Assembly (NCBI GenBank): GCA_010279815.1
Contig: QEOQ01000041.1
Span: forward strand, 437,048-501,047
Source: Brachionus plicatilis
Taxonomy: Eukaryota; Rotifera; Eurotatoria; Ploima; Brachionidae
DNA: 64,000 nucleotides
Direction of reading: 5' to 3'
Positions 1 to 12,124 of the stretch are shown piece by piece; positions within the stretch are counted from its first letter, which is position 1; the number at the start of each line of letters is the position of its first letter. The notes beneath the pieces are model-generated. The model was given only the letters and a program-made list of their open reading frames with translations, searched no databases and had not been told where the DNA came from. The position numbers and the translations under genes were made by a program.

Positions 1-2
1 GG

Positions 3-1682
3 TTTAGTTTTTACATTGACAAAGATGGAAAATATATGGTAAAATTACCATCGAAAGCATTCAACAGCAAGTTTAAGCTGATAAGCAAAGTTCTAAATGA
101 ATTAAAAAGTAAAAATTATTTGTATTTAAAAATCATTGTAAGGAATCTATATAATAATTTTTTTTAAGTCATTTTATTGTTTAAATTAAATTTTATTAAT
201 TTTTTAATTACATGATTATTTTCAGTAATGTTAAAATATACTATCAATAGAAAATGCTTGACTTATAAATTAAAAATAGCAAACATATACAATGAATTTT
301 GAAATACATAGTATACGTGTCGTTAATATTAATTGAAATTAATATTTATTAATAAAAAAAAAATCTTCAATTTTTAATACGGATTTTTATTTTTTTTTCC
401 AAAAATTCAATAAAATTAAAAATTACTTTATCCGAATATAGTCGAATAATAATTTTTGTATTTCATTTAAAAATTGTGTGTTTGATTGTATTTTTGTTAT
501 AAACTAAATATATATAATTAAATTTTCATTATTTAAGTTTTTTCATCCAAAATTCTGAAAGAATTCTATGAAATCTCTAAAAGCGCTATTGGAAAAGAGC
601 TCTTAATATTAATAGTAATTTTGGATAAAAAAATTAAAATTGAAAAATATCACAATTGTTTTTTTAAGAAGCAACATCAAACAAATTTAAAAACTCAGAA
701 TACCCAACTGATTATGAGAACAAAAACGTATAGAACATTTGAAAATTTTTTGAATAATTTTACAAAAAACAAAGAAGAAGACGTTTCAGAAAATAAGACT
801 CAATTGGAAATTGAGAGTGATATTTTCAATCGAATTAATCTTTTTGCCACAATTGTTCTAAGTGACTCTTCCAAAAATGAAGCAGAAAAATCTTTAGAAG
901 ATTTTGTTGATTTTTTTTTCAAAAAATTTGACAAGAATGACGAACACGAAAATGAAAGCCAATATTCAACATTATCTTCTATAATTGGATTGCAAAAAAA
1001 TACAGAAAAAATTTCAGAAGGCGATCAGGAAATGTATAAATAATAATTTAAATTAATTTTTTTAAAATTTTTTAATAATTAAAATTTTTCAAGCAAAATA
1101 TACAAAGAAAGCAATTTCGCAAACCATAAATTCGGTGACCATAATTCTCGGATCCACAAGATGATTGAGATAAATGTTGACACACAATCTGAGACTCCCT
1201 ATGTCTACGACAAATACCTGAGTGAACTATTAGATAATGATATGAACTATTGTTCAACTCAAACTGAACGCAGAACATTCACCAAAGAATGGTTCGAATC
1301 CGAAACAGTTTCTAAAACCAAATCAGAATCAGATAAGTTTGATGGTGATTTCAGATGCAATAGTTTTATAAAACTAGAGGAAAAAGAGTATATGGACCAA
1401 ATAATCACGACCACTACAACAATCAGGAAATTAAACAATGATGATTTATTTATGATATGTGATAGCAATTTAAATGACATGTCAGAACATCCGATAATTC
1501 AAACAGATCTAATAGTTAATAAATTAACTCCTAGGACTAGTAAGGAAGGCAATATACCTGGCTTAAAGCAAAACATAAACAATTTTTCAATTAATAAACA
1601 AACTGACGAAAATGAAAAAAATATGGACCAAAACCAAAATATTTACCATTGTTTAACAAATTATACGTATGAACAGCCATAA
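3..1682 (+). CDS. Unrecognised multi-exon gene, 5' end outside window
   Basis: Best supported exons are 714(or 669)..1033 and 1094..1682. They join in frame across a 60-nt intron (GTATAA...TTTCAAG), and the join removes the stop just after position 1033. The merged protein from the ATG at 714 is 302 aa: hydrophilic, rich in Lys, Glu, Asn and Thr, with no signal peptide, membrane segment or domain that I recognise. A further open stretch at 3..137 ends in GTAAGG in phase 0, and a pyrimidine-rich acceptor before 669 is also phase 0. A longer protein that starts left of the window is therefore possible, with a 531-nt intron. The frame is also open upstream of 714 as far as about 540, with no ATG. 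The 1094-1682 join is good; the start is unsure and the function unknown. Confidence 0.4.
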
Positions 1683-2880
1683 GTTTTATTATTAAATTCA
1701 AATTTCTAATGTTTTATTTTTTAAATAATAATTTATCAAAAATTGTAAATATCTAAATTTAAATAATAAAAATTAATTGTTATAAAAAAAATAATTATGC
1801 GTATTTAATTTATTTGACTTGTATTAAAATGAAAATTCGAACGAAAAAGTACAAGTCCTGAGTTATATTCTTTTGAATTTTTTTTCTATTTTGTACTTAC
1901 TTTAAATTAAAAAGGAATTTTAAATATTTTTTTTTTACTTTTTAATTGAAATAATAAAATATCTTAATTTAAAATATATTTACAAAACTCTTTGATATTC
2001 TATTAAATTATCTTTTTATTTGAAACTTTAAAAAATATTTGAAACATCTCACTTTTTCAATGTTGATTCAATATTGGGTACTTTTTGTAAATCAAACACA
2101 AAAAATTAAGCCATCTTAATTTAAAAATTTTTTTAATTCAACTCCCTAACGTAATATTCAAATTTTTAAATTTAGAATTTAAATGTTAAATAATAATACA
2201 AATTCAAAGGTACCCAGTCAAAACCTAAATAATGTTTCATCGAGGAAAAATTGAGGATCATCGAAAAATCATCAAATTAACCAATGAATTTAAGATGAGA
2301 TAATTAAAACCTACAAGTATTTTTTTTGGCAACAAAAATAGGAGGAGTCACTATTTGAACTTTTCATGAACTTTGATTCTGTGCTTGAGTAATATCAAGA
2401 AAGCATATATGCATTAAAAAGCAGTCGTTAATTTTTCTATTTTGTTAATATGCAATTTGAAAAGATCTTGATCGAAAAGACTTTTAAATAATGTTTGAAA
2501 TTTTTTGAGACGAGTCGACTAAATTATTTCTTAAATATACTTATTTTTGAGCCTGTATGCTTGGGTGTATGTGTTTAAGCATTTGATCCTTAAAATCAAG
2601 TCTTGTTTGTTAACTGCTTTAATTATTTACTGGCAAAACCAGATTTTTCTCAGTCGACTAAAAAAATAATTAAGTAGTGAATCAGGAGTAAAATAAATGT
2701 AGTCTTTGATCAAAACAAGGTTTGTTTATTTAATTCATTAAAAAAATTTAAAATTAAGATGATTAATTAATTAATAATTTTAAATTAATTATGAGGAGAC
2801 CTTTTTTTTAGATTAATCTGGATTAATATGGAATGAGCTTTTAAGAATCGGTATCGCACCTTGTAACATTAGCAAGATGA
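1683..2880. other. Intergenic, A+T-rich
   Basis: No gene seen. Around 2212-2275 there is a CCCAGTCAA stretch followed by degenerate CATCGA motifs, like the inverted repeat at 3276-3832. Two GTCGACTAAA sequences lie at about 2515 and 2655. Confidence 0.5.
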
Positions 2881-2884
2881 TAAT

Positions 2885-3243
2885 AATTTCGGTTTTGTGA
2901 AATTTAGTTCAATAGAACAGAACAAAGAGTAAAATAAAACTATTCCTTTTTTTCTAGATTCTGTAAATTCAACATAGTGCAACATTCAAAGTTGCATAAT
3001 AGACAACATTCTATTAAAACTTTCAATATTAGCAGAATTATATTTCAATGTTTTTGAACGTATTGTATTCTGTAAAGAGTTTGCGCATCATTAAGACACA
3101 TTGAAATTTAATACCACAATGAATGTTGCACTATTTTGCATTTACAGAATTAATTTTTTACGTCTAGAAAAAAAGCAATAGTTTTTCTTTACTTTTTATT
3201 CTGTTTTATTGTACTAAATCTCACAAAACTATAATTTCTCAAA
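2885..3243. repeat. MITE-like inverted repeat, family A copy 1
   Basis: Imperfect arms of about 65-75 bp (roughly 2893-2965 and 3165-3240) read inward as TTTTGTGAAATTTAGTTCAA and onward to TTTTTTTCTAGA. The middle holds GTGCAACATTCAAAGTTGCA-type sequence and its inverted counterpart. The same sequence recurs at 45105-46255, so this is a dispersed family. There is no coding capacity. Confidence 0.6.
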
Positions 3244-3275
3244 TAAAAAAATAAAAAATAATTTTAAATAAATGA

Positions 3276-3832
3276 AAATCCGATGAAATTTTTATTTTTC
3301 ATCGATGAAACATTATGAATCTGCTCACTCCTCATCAACGAAACATCGATGTAAATATTTTTTTTCCATTGATGATACATCGAATTCTAATTAACTGTAA
3401 CTATTTCTTAAATTAACGAATTCTAATTATCTTGCATAGGATATATCCTATGCAAGATAAATATTAGATTATTTGAAAATTTATCATATTTTCTGATTAA
3501 AAATTAAATCCCACTTAATAAAATTTTTCTCAATTAGATCTTTAATGAAAATGAGACCTGGGAGGTAATTTCTTTATTGCTAATAGTGTCTACAAATTTG
3601 CATTGATTTTTTTTTAATAAAAAATTCAAGATTATTATCATTCAAGATGATTATTATCAATTATTTATCTATCTTTTTTGGAATTAATTAGATCAATATT
3701 ACCCAGTCAATTAAAATTTGATGTAGCATCAATGAAAAAAAAAAAATTAATCGATTTTTCATCGATGAACAGTGAGCAGATTCATTATGTTTCATCGATG
3801 AAAAATAAAAATTTCATCGGTTTTTCATATAT
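3276..3832. repeat. Inverted pair of about 115 bp rich in CATCGATG
   Basis: 3276-3395 and 3705-3832 are imperfect reverse complements sharing ATTTTTCATCGATGAAAC and GAATCTGCTCACT. CCCAGTCAA sits at the inner edge of the right arm and recurs near 2213 and 35737, so the arms could be two outward-facing copies rather than one element. Related CATCGAT/CATCTAT traces lie at 35755-35800 and 42490-42560. Confidence 0.55.
3427..3460. repeat. Perfect 34-bp palindrome
   Basis: Two 17-bp arms with no loop (TTATCTTGCATAGGATA and its exact complement), in non-coding DNA between the two CATCGATG arms. Confidence 0.85.
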
Positions 3833-3835
3833 TTT

Positions 3836-4225
3836 TATAAATTTTTTGAACTTGAGTCCAAAAAATCTATGTTATTAATAAAAAGGATTTAAGTGATTCT
3901 TTATCAATATTTAATTCAAAGTAAATCTAAACGTACCAGCCCTAAAATAAAAAACTAAAATAACCAAATAATAATTTTTTGTTTTTGACAATTTAAACTT
4001 TTAAAATTAATTTTAGAAAATTAAAATTTTGAAACTAAGCTTTTTTTAATTTGAAATTTTATTTTAACAAGAAAATAAATCTAAACTAAAATTTACTAGT
4101 CAAAGTAAACAGCAATTCAAATTCAAAAATAAGGCATCTCATGTAACTAATGCTTAATGTAAAAATTTAAAATCGACGAATTTAAATTAAAAAAAAACAT
4201 TTAAAAACAATTCAAAAACAAATAA
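3836..4225. other. Intergenic
   Basis: Nothing but A+T-rich sequence; it must hold the 3' UTR of the minus-strand gene that ends at 4226. Confidence 0.5.
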
Positions 4226-6057
4226 CTAAAATTTTCTCTTTTCCTGAGAACAAACAACATTGTCCAAGTAATCACACAACGCAAGTTTTTCATTAAAATA
4301 AAGACCATTCGGACAGTTTTGAACATAAAACCTTTCAAAGTAAGTTCCAAAATCAACGCATTGAATGAACTGTGAGCAATTAATTGGATGCGAAAATAAG
4401 CCATTGTTTGAGCATTTAAATTTTACACTTTCCAAGTCTACAAAAATTTTTATTAAAAATATTAATTTTTATTATTTAATTGAATACTTAGTCTGTATTT
4501 ATCACTTAAAATATGAGTCCAATCATTTACTGAATGAGTAATCGGAACTTTAGTAGTGGTTGTGGATTTTGTGGTGCTTGTAGTAGTGGTGCTTTCACTT
4601 GATTTTTCTGTAAACTTTAATGGTTTATTGCTAAAGTTCTGAGTCAATTGAGTTGAAGACAAAACTTGGTCTAATTTGGCTTTGAGCTTTGAGAGCCAAG
4701 AAAGAGTGGTAGAAGAAGCAACATATTTTAAAGCAGAAAAATTGTTATTATTTGCTATTTGTTCTCCTTTTTGTACATTAATGGTCTTTATTTCATCTGG
4801 TACACTGGTTACTTGAAATTCAGATCTCAAATCATTATCTAAAGGTTTTTTAACAACAATGTTCAAATGCTCGTTTGGTTTAATACCAAGTTTTTGTCTA
4901 ATAGACTGATCTTCCAACAAACTTTTTGAAATAGTATCATTTATTTTTAGCTTATATAAAAGTGGTAAATTGACCGGTGTGGATGTAGGAATTTTCGTTG
5001 ACATTTTTTTAGTTGAAAACTTAGTCGAAAGTTTGTTGATTTTTTTTAACAATTCAATAGGTAGAATAGATTTTGTATTTTTGTAAAAATTATTAGTTGT
5101 CACTGGATGAATTTTTGGCCGAGTGGGCCTATAGCGCGAGTTGGCATTCTTAAGAATTTCGGAAATATTCTGATAATTATTTAGGAAATTTTGAGAATTA
5201 GAATTTTTTTGAATAATTTTGTTTAATTGCTCCTTAAACTTATCAGCTTTGATTCCGTTTTTGTATCGTCCTTGAGACAAATACTGAGTCAACAATTTTT
5301 TAAAATTTCTTGTTATTTGGCCTAGCGAAGTCACTTCTGAAGTTTTGATAGTGTTTGGATAGCTGGATAAAACTGGTGACTTTTCTGGATGTTTTTGCAG
5401 TCTTGTCTCAAAATTATTTTCTTCATTAAAGAGATTTTCCAGAAAGCTTGAATTAATTTTTTTTGTTTTACTGATGATGTCAAGATCATTGCCGACTAAA
5501 TTTCTCAAATCAAGAATTCCGGCAGCATTACATCTATTTAAAATTTTATTTGAATTTTATAGAAACTAACAGATTGAAATTATATACCTGTTAAAATCAC
5601 AAAAGCAATATGTAGCGCCTTCTTCCTCTACATAGCATCCATCTTTTATGACCATTTCACCCAAATCCATTCCATAAGTACAGCCTCTGTGAAGAACTAA
5701 AAATTTAAATTGCATTATTTTTAAGATCTAACATTTGTATAGGAAAATTTACAGTAGTTATCATAAGGATTTGTGTACACAACACATTTACTCTGTTTCG
5801 GACATTTAACAGTAGAGACCATGGTATCTATAACTCGTTTGCCACAATACATGTCTCTTGAATTGCACCAGTAGCATTCAATGTAATCAACTAGAATTTA
5901 AAATTTAAAGGCAAAGCAAATAAAAAATGGAATTTTTTTTACCTTCTTTTGGATCATAAGCTTTGATTTCAAGCAAGCAAGAAAACTATAAAAAATTAAA
6001 TTTACAGAAAATATTTTTAAATTTAAATCTTACAATAAATAAGGCGATAAACCACAT
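4226..6057 (-). CDS. Secreted Ly6/uPAR-like plus chitin-binding type 2 protein
   Basis: Exons on the minus strand: 6034-6057, 5943-5985, 5753-5890, 5588-5696, 4488-5533, 4226-4437. All are GT-AG and keep one frame, giving 523 aa. Residues 1-17 form a signal peptide (MWFIALFIFSCLLEIKA). Residues about 25-108 are Cys-rich with the Ly6 hallmarks ECYWCNSRDMYC at the start and CFCDFNRCN at the end. A long Ser/Thr/Asn/Lys-rich linker of about 345 residues follows. The last 70 residues hold six Cys in peritrophin-A (ChtBD2) order, from FKCSNN to NVVCSQ. By family, ChtBD2 binds chitin outside the cell and Ly6 folds are extracellular; that this protein tethers or decorates a chitinous layer is inference. 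I see no GPI or membrane tail after the chitin-binding domain. The fusion is unusual. Confidence 0.75.
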
Positions 6058-6819
6058 TTTTTTGTCAATTTCAGATAGAATATTTAATGTAAATTTTTCT
6101 TATTTTTATCTTTGGTCTAAAATAGAAAAAAAATGCTCCCTTTATATAAACTACAAATACAAAAAGAAAAACGAGTTTCGATTAATTAAGCTAGTTTTTC
6201 ATTTTACTTGATTAATAACTATTAATCCAATTTAAAGATATTAAATTAAAACTAGTTGGTCTTCTCTGATCTATTGAAACAAATTTATCAATGTGTACTT
6301 TTTTTTGAAGCTGTAATTGTTTTAATTTTGAATGAGATTAAGCTCAATAGATAAATGTTTAAAATTTCCGTTTTGTGTAAACCATTTCAAGCTACCCAAA
6401 GATTCAATGTGTTGATGTTCTAGACTAGGTTACAATATTTAACTACAATTAATTTGCAATAATCTTTAATTCTTGTTAAAATAGCGATATTGGGTTCTTA
6501 TGGTCAGCAATAAAACAGAAATCGTTTTTCGCTTGTTTACCAAGCGTAGGTGTCTAAAAGTTTTTGTTAGAATAAGGATAAAGAATTCAAATATTGAAGT
6601 GATGATTTATTGTACCCATTTAATTGTGCTATTTCGCTTTTGTAATCGATTTTTAAATCCTTTTATAAATTTTGTATGCTTAAGTTTAAATATATAATTG
6701 ATTGTCTATTAAGTAATTTTTTAATCTATTACTATCTAGGTTAAATTTTATTTTCTATTTCTAGTTCATTAAGCGATCTGAAAAAAAAAGATTCCAAATT
6801 AAATGTTTAAGCTCATTCT
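6058..6819. other. Intergenic
   Basis: Likely promoter of the minus-strand Ly6/chitin-binding gene. Short open frames here have no recognisable content. Confidence 0.5.
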
Positions 6820-6965
6820 CTGAATCAGGTTTACATGAGTTACAAGTAATTCAAAATACAGCTGTAAGATTTATTCTAAAACTTCCATTCAGATCCTCCT
6901 CTGATTCATTATTATATGAAGCAGAAAATAAATTAAATATTAAAGTTAAATTGATCACAGATTAA
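6820..6965 (+). pseudogene. LINE reverse-transcriptase C-terminal relic
   Basis: Plus-strand frame reads LHELQVIQNTAVRFILKLPF and continues SSSDSLLYEAENKLNIK, the region after the thumb of non-LTR retrotransposon pol proteins. It is broken by stops and abuts an oppositely oriented LINE relic. Confidence 0.55.
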
Positions 6966-7439
6966 GCAATCTCTTAGGAAATTCCCTCCGTGAAGCTCTA
7001 GATAATTCAATTCCGTTGACTAATAGGCTTGTTTCAACTAATTGATTTGTCAGCGAGTTCCATAAGCTAGCGGTTTTGTTAAAAAAAAGTTATCTCTATG
7101 ATGGAACCTCGAAATTTCTTTGTCACATTTGAAGCAGTGATCTCTTTCTTGATTTTTTGTGACATTAAAATACTTTCTTTTTTCAAACAATTTTATTCCA
7201 TGCATCAACTTGTACAATTGAATAAGATCACCTCTTTTTCTTTTTTCAATCAGATTTGTTACTAATTGAAGAAACAAATTTCGTACCTCTGCGTTAAATT
7301 CTATCAACATTCTCACAGTCAGAATTGGAGAGCATAAGGGCACTGAAAATTCCAAAAGAGAACGAACAAAAGTTAAATAAAGAGATCTTAAATATCTTAA
7401 AATCAAAACGAGCAATGGTTTCCTCATCCGACCTAACAT
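6960..7439 (-). pseudogene. LINE family D pol C-terminal relic
   Basis: The minus strand contains RKRGDLIQLYKLMHG, FNVTKNQERDHCFKCDKE and FHHRDNFFLTKPLA, then a shifted frame reading TNQLVETSLLVNG. The same tail occurs on the plus strand at 18790-19200, so the two are copies of one family. Typical WNSLP-type endings of non-LTR pol are still visible although frameshifted. Confidence 0.65.
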
Positions 7440-7440
7440 T

Positions 7441-8976
7441 TGATTTTTTATTTATTTATTTATTTATTTGTTTTTCTATATCGAGCTTGAGCTCCTTCAG
7501 AATTTAAAATGAAAAAAAGATAAAAATAAAGTTAAATAAAATAAAATAAAAATAAAGTAAAAAGGATTAAAATAAACGAAATTAAAGAAAAGATATATAG
7601 ATGTGCAATAATTGGAATTTTAATTTTTTTATATTGATATGTAGTTAGTTAAGAAAAATAAATATGTTAAATGGAAGTTGACAGGAAATTACGTTATAGT
7701 ATTTATATAATAAGGGATCTGTATTTTTAAATGTTATTGAAATTTTTTAATTTTGATAATTATTATTCATTGTGTTATTTTATTTTTTTTCGTTTTTTTT
7801 TTTTAAACTCAAACTGAACAAGGAGTTAGCATGAGCGGTCCAACAGCGGTGGAAACTTTCTTCTGGGCAAAGACCTAAATTTTTTATTATCAGTTAGACA
7901 AGAGGTTAATCATGTTTAAATATTTGATAAATCAGGAAAAAAAAGAGTTTACTCGGTAGCAATTACACAATGGAGTTGGATATTCGATACATCTTGATTC
8001 GAAACATTCTCTATATTCTTCCACCAGTCTGACGACCAGTGGAACAGAATGTTAGGTTTCTCAATCCTGTCCTGGTATATCTCTCAGTCAACTCAAAAAG
8101 TCGATTTGAGACTGATTTAATTTAATTCATCCACCATTGGACCAAATTTAAGTTATGAGTCCAACGTGATGCCTAAAAATTTCATTAATTCTATCATTTT
8201 CATAAAAATTAATGCTATCATTAATTTTTAGGTCAAGATTGATTTTAACTTTAATTTTTTTTCTCAAAAATCATGTAACATGATTTCTCAATGGAAATTT
8301 TCTTTTTCATTTTCAAAAGCCATCTTTCAACTTCTTTTAGGTACTTATTAATCATGTTTCCAAGATTTCCTATCTTTTTAAAAATAAAAAAAGCAGCCAA
8401 ATCATCTACAAAAAGAAGAGAGTAGTGACAGCTTGTTTTGCTTCTTTTTGGTATGTCATTTATAAAAAAACTTAAAAGAAGCGGACTTATAACTGAACCT
8501 TGTGGGACCACTGCTTTAATTGGGTATTTGTCACTTAAGTGTCCATTTACATTCACAATAAAAAATCTGGAATTAAGGAATGATTTAATCCAGAAGATAA
8601 GATAAGGAGGAAGATTTATTTTAATTAATTTGTAAATAAGGCCTTCATGCCAAACTCTGTCAAAAGCTTTAGAGATTTCGAAATAAAGACAACATGCCCT
8701 TTTCTTTATAATAAAAGACTCTTCTACCTTTTGAATGAGAAAGTATAAATTGTCTGCCGTTCGCTTCTTCTCTTCTTCTTCAATCGAAAACTGATTTACA
8801 GCATTCGGCGACATTTTTCTTCCAAAGTAGGTGATCCATTGCCAGATTCTCCAATTCTGATTTAGCTCCTTCTGCGTTCTCAGGAAACAACAATCCACAT
8901 ATATACTTATAAAACGTTGTTGTTTTTTTAATATCAGGTTCATAGAAAAGAAAAATTTTTGCTGGGTCTTTGGCAT
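7441..8976 (-). mobile_element. LINE family C, broken, with 3' tail
   Basis: The minus-strand RT segment runs from about 8800 to 8251: KRTADNLYFLIQ, SKAFDRVWHEGLIYKLIKIN, VVPQGSVISPLLLSFFINDI and LLFVDDLAAF. The catalytic box is F-V-D-D, where YADD or FADD is usual. A frameshifted thumb (IKFLGITLDS) lies at about 8110-8200. The 3' UTR ends at 7441-7500 in CTGAAGGAGCTCAAGCTC followed by a (AAAT)n tail. The N-terminal 50 or so residues of the long open frame (8976 to about 8800) belong, in another frame, to a different LINE. Dead copy. Confidence 0.7.
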
Positions 8977-9780
8977 TTCTTCGGAGTTCGTGTCCTACCC
9001 AACCGAATTATCTACGTCTCAGCTTTTCTACCACTGATTTTTGTTTTACCAATTTGTTAATATCATCGTTTGCAACTTTGTCCAACGATTTGATGCCCAG
9101 CCACATTCTGTAACACGTCGTTGCAAAACTGTTCATTTTTCTCTCCATTTCTTTACTTACTATCCATGTTTCACAACCGTACAAAATGAACTGATATTAC
9201 GGTTGACTCGAATATATTAGCGTATAACCTGATTGGTATATGATTTGCCTTCCAGATTTTTTCCATTTTCCAATAGGCTGTCCATGCGAGGGATCTCCGG
9301 TGGTAAAAATCGACCCTACATGATTTTACTTTCAATCCAAGATATTTGAAATCCTTTACTTTACGAATGTCATAATTACTAAGCTTGATCCCGTTTGAAA
9401 TTGAGCTCTGATTGAATAACATGCACTCGGTCTTCTCCATGTTAATTTCAAGACCTACATTCCTTGCTTCTTCACTTTACTTTGAAAATTGATTTGCCGC
9501 AGGCTCGATTGTTGACTCCAGTAGTGCGATGTCATCTGCATAATCAAGGTCACTGATAATTTCTTCTGGGTGCCTACGACTCGCTCGTTGCTTGTATATA
9601 AAACCATGCTCTTTTTGGCTTTTGCTCATTATGTGGTCGATAACTATAATAAGTAAGGAGCCAAGACGTCTCCTTGTATGACACCTGTTTTGATATCAAA
9701 CTCATCTGAAAGTTAATCACCGACTGACACTGCAGCCTTTCGCTTATGTTTTCTAAATCGCGACTGCTCATTAATTAGTA
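8800..9780 (-). pseudogene. R4/Dong-type LINE reverse-transcriptase relic
   Basis: Minus-strand pieces in order: LDYADDIALLESTIE (catalytic YADD) at about 9545-9480, an in-frame stop, VGLEINMEKTECMLFN, VKDFKYLGLKVKS, SLAWTAYWKMEKIWK, YGCETWIVSKEMERKMN, then FGWVGHELRRNAKDPAK. This order and the YGCETW and WVGHxxRR motifs are typical of endonuclease-RT LINEs of the R4/Dong/RTE type. Several stops and shifts show it is dead. Confidence 0.65.
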
Positions 9781-9800
9781 AGCTATTTTTTTTCAAGAAA

Positions 9801-11199
9801 ATTAAGGTTCACGAAATTCAAAACTTTAGTTCTATCTGAATTTCACATTTTTGACTCAAAATTCGTAATCTACGCCCTCAAAAACCTCAGAAAAAAAATT
9901 TTTTTGAAGGGGGCAAAAAAAAAATTTTCTACACCCAGGGTTCCAAAAATAGCAAACCTTTTAAAAAGTTGTTGTTCTTTAAGACTCAAAATCTCAAAGA
10001 TAAAACTTAAAAATATTAAAAAAGTATTTTATTTATATTGTATTTTATTATTAGTTTATTTTATTGCTTTATTTTTCTTAAAAAATCTCTTTAAATCATG
10101 TGATTTTTAACAAATTTGTCAAATTTGTATTCTTTTAATAGAATTTTTAGATTAAACTAAAGAATTCGAAATTTTTAGGTGCTCAACTATTGTTTTTTTC
10201 GATTTTCCTGAAAAATATGCTTTTAGAACCTGACAGTATGTCGGACCATTATTGTATCCTACTAAACACCGCCAATATCGTCTAATTAATTTTTTTTGAA
10301 ATCTCAGAACCCAAATACTTTTCTTTTGCTTCGGCTAAAACTTCCATCATTCTTGGAAATGTCTGATTTGTTCTTGCTATAATATGCTGTTTTAAATAAC
10401 ACCAAAGAACTTCTATAGGATTGAGCTCAAGATGAAATTTAGACGAAAAAACAACTTTATGTCCATATTTTATAGCTAATATCTCAAGATTGCTTTCAGT
10501 GTGAAAAGCTGAATGCTTAGAAAAAATATGTTTCGATATTGGCAGTGTTTAGTAGGATACAATAATGGTCCGACATACGGTCAGGTTCTAAAAGCATATT
10601 TTTCAGGAAAATCGAAAAAAACAGTAGTTGAGCACCTAAAAATTTCGAATTCTTAAGTTTAATCTAAAAATTCTATTAAAAGAATACAAATTTGACAAAT
10701 TTGTTAAAAATCACATGATTTAAAGAGATTTTTTAAGAAAAATAAAGCAATAAAATAAAAAATTAAAACCATAGATTTGCTCAGAATTTTGTCAAGATTT
10801 TTTTAAAAAAAAAATAAATCGGGTCATAATTGATCCCTGGGAGGAGATACGATTTAAACCAGAAAAAACACATTTTTTTCCTTTTTTTAGCCAACAAAAA
10901 CCGCCACACCCTTTTTTTTTTCCTCTAAATTAACGTAGCATGTAGAGAATTTTATGCTCTTTCAGAATATATATACTTTTTTAATATTTTTAAGTTTTAT
11001 CTTTGAGATTTTGAGTCTTAAAGAACAACAACTTTTTAAAAGGTTTGCTATTTTTGGAACCCTGGGTGTAGAAAATTTTTTTTTTGCCCCCTTCAAAAAA
11101 ATTTTTTTTCTGAGGTTTTTGAGGGCGTAGATTACGAATTTTGAGTCAAAAATGTGAAATTCAGATAGAACTAAAGTTTTGAATTTCGTGAACCTTATA
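9801..11199. mobile_element. Nested fold-back element with DDE transposase remnant
   Basis: The outer arms 9804-10027 and 10976-11199 are nearly identical reverse complements of about 225 bp. The inner arms 10054-10282 and 10536-10760 are also near-perfect inverted copies of about 225 bp. Between the inner arms the minus strand (about 10536-10291) encodes a fragment with FSSKFHLELNPIEVLWCYLK, which carries the ELNPIExxW glutamate block of DDE transposases (Tc1/mariner-like DDE_3). Left and right halves differ by 30 versus 215 bp of sequence between outer and inner arms. The structure sits inside LINE relics. One 5' to 3' pass forms a hairpin of about 450 bp. Confidence 0.65.
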
Positions 11200-11600
11200 T
11201 ATTCTTGAGTAGACAATTCGTTCAAGTAACTTTCCACAAGACAGCTTGTCAAACTAATTGGACGATAGCTAGAAGAATCATGGGTTAGAGAAGTTTTGTT
11301 TGGTATCATTGTTATACTTGTTATTTTCCAGGATTTTGGAACTTGGCTCTGTTCAAAACTAATGCTAATAAGTTGACTTATTTCAACTAAAGTCTCATAA
11401 GGAAGATTTTTAACATAAGATTGTGGATACGATCTAGATCAGGTCCTGCAACATCTCTCAGTCTTTTTAAAAAGCTTGTAATTTCTAAAGGAGTAACTGG
11501 CTCTTTTAGATTATTAAATAACTCTGAGATTGCATCTGCTATTTCAGAGACTTTCTCAGATTCAACAAAAATTTGATGTGGACTCAAAGTTGTAGCTAAG
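11200..11600 (-). pseudogene. LINE RT N-terminal relic
   Basis: Minus strand: VTPLEITSFLKRLRDVAGPD, then VPKSWKITSITMIPNKTS and SSYRPISLTSCLVESYLNEL. This is RT block 0-2 of a Jockey/RTE-like non-LTR pol, ending where the fold-back structure begins. Confidence 0.7.
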
Positions 11601-12124
11601 AAATTTCCAAACAGGCTTGAATAAAAATAAAAATAGTAAATTAAAATTAAATCAACAAAATAGTAAAATAAATAAAAATAAAAAAGTTAAGATAAAATAT
11701 AGAAGACATTAATACCAACAAATTGAAGTAATTAATCGAAGATAATATCGTACTTTTAATAAATTAAATGCCTTGTTGCTGAATGAAGTTAAAACTTTTG
11801 AAAAGAAAATTTATATTGATGTATTAAACCACTATATTTCAATTGCGTTACTTGATTACATATTCTTAGAAAAAAATCATGGTTATTTTGACACGACAAA
11901 GTTTGTTGTATCACAAAAATGGAATAAAATTTTGAAAATGTTAACTTCTATTATTTAATTAACAATCATTTAAATTTAGATTTTTTGACTAATTCTAATT
12001 CTATAAAATTTCTAATTGTAACAGTAACTGATTTTTGGTAGACTTTTTTGTAGCCTATGAGGCTTAATAATAATAATGAATAGAGCCTTGGACAAGAACT
12101 TACTGATGAAACGATCACAAACCA
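11601..12124. other. Intergenic
   Basis: Only short, ATG-less open frames; nothing recognised. Confidence 0.45.

Noticed and set aside
1286..1305. tRNA B-box-like GGTTCGAATCC
   Set aside because: The flanking bases do not pair as a T-arm, no A box or acceptor stem is present, and it lies in the open frame of the first gene.
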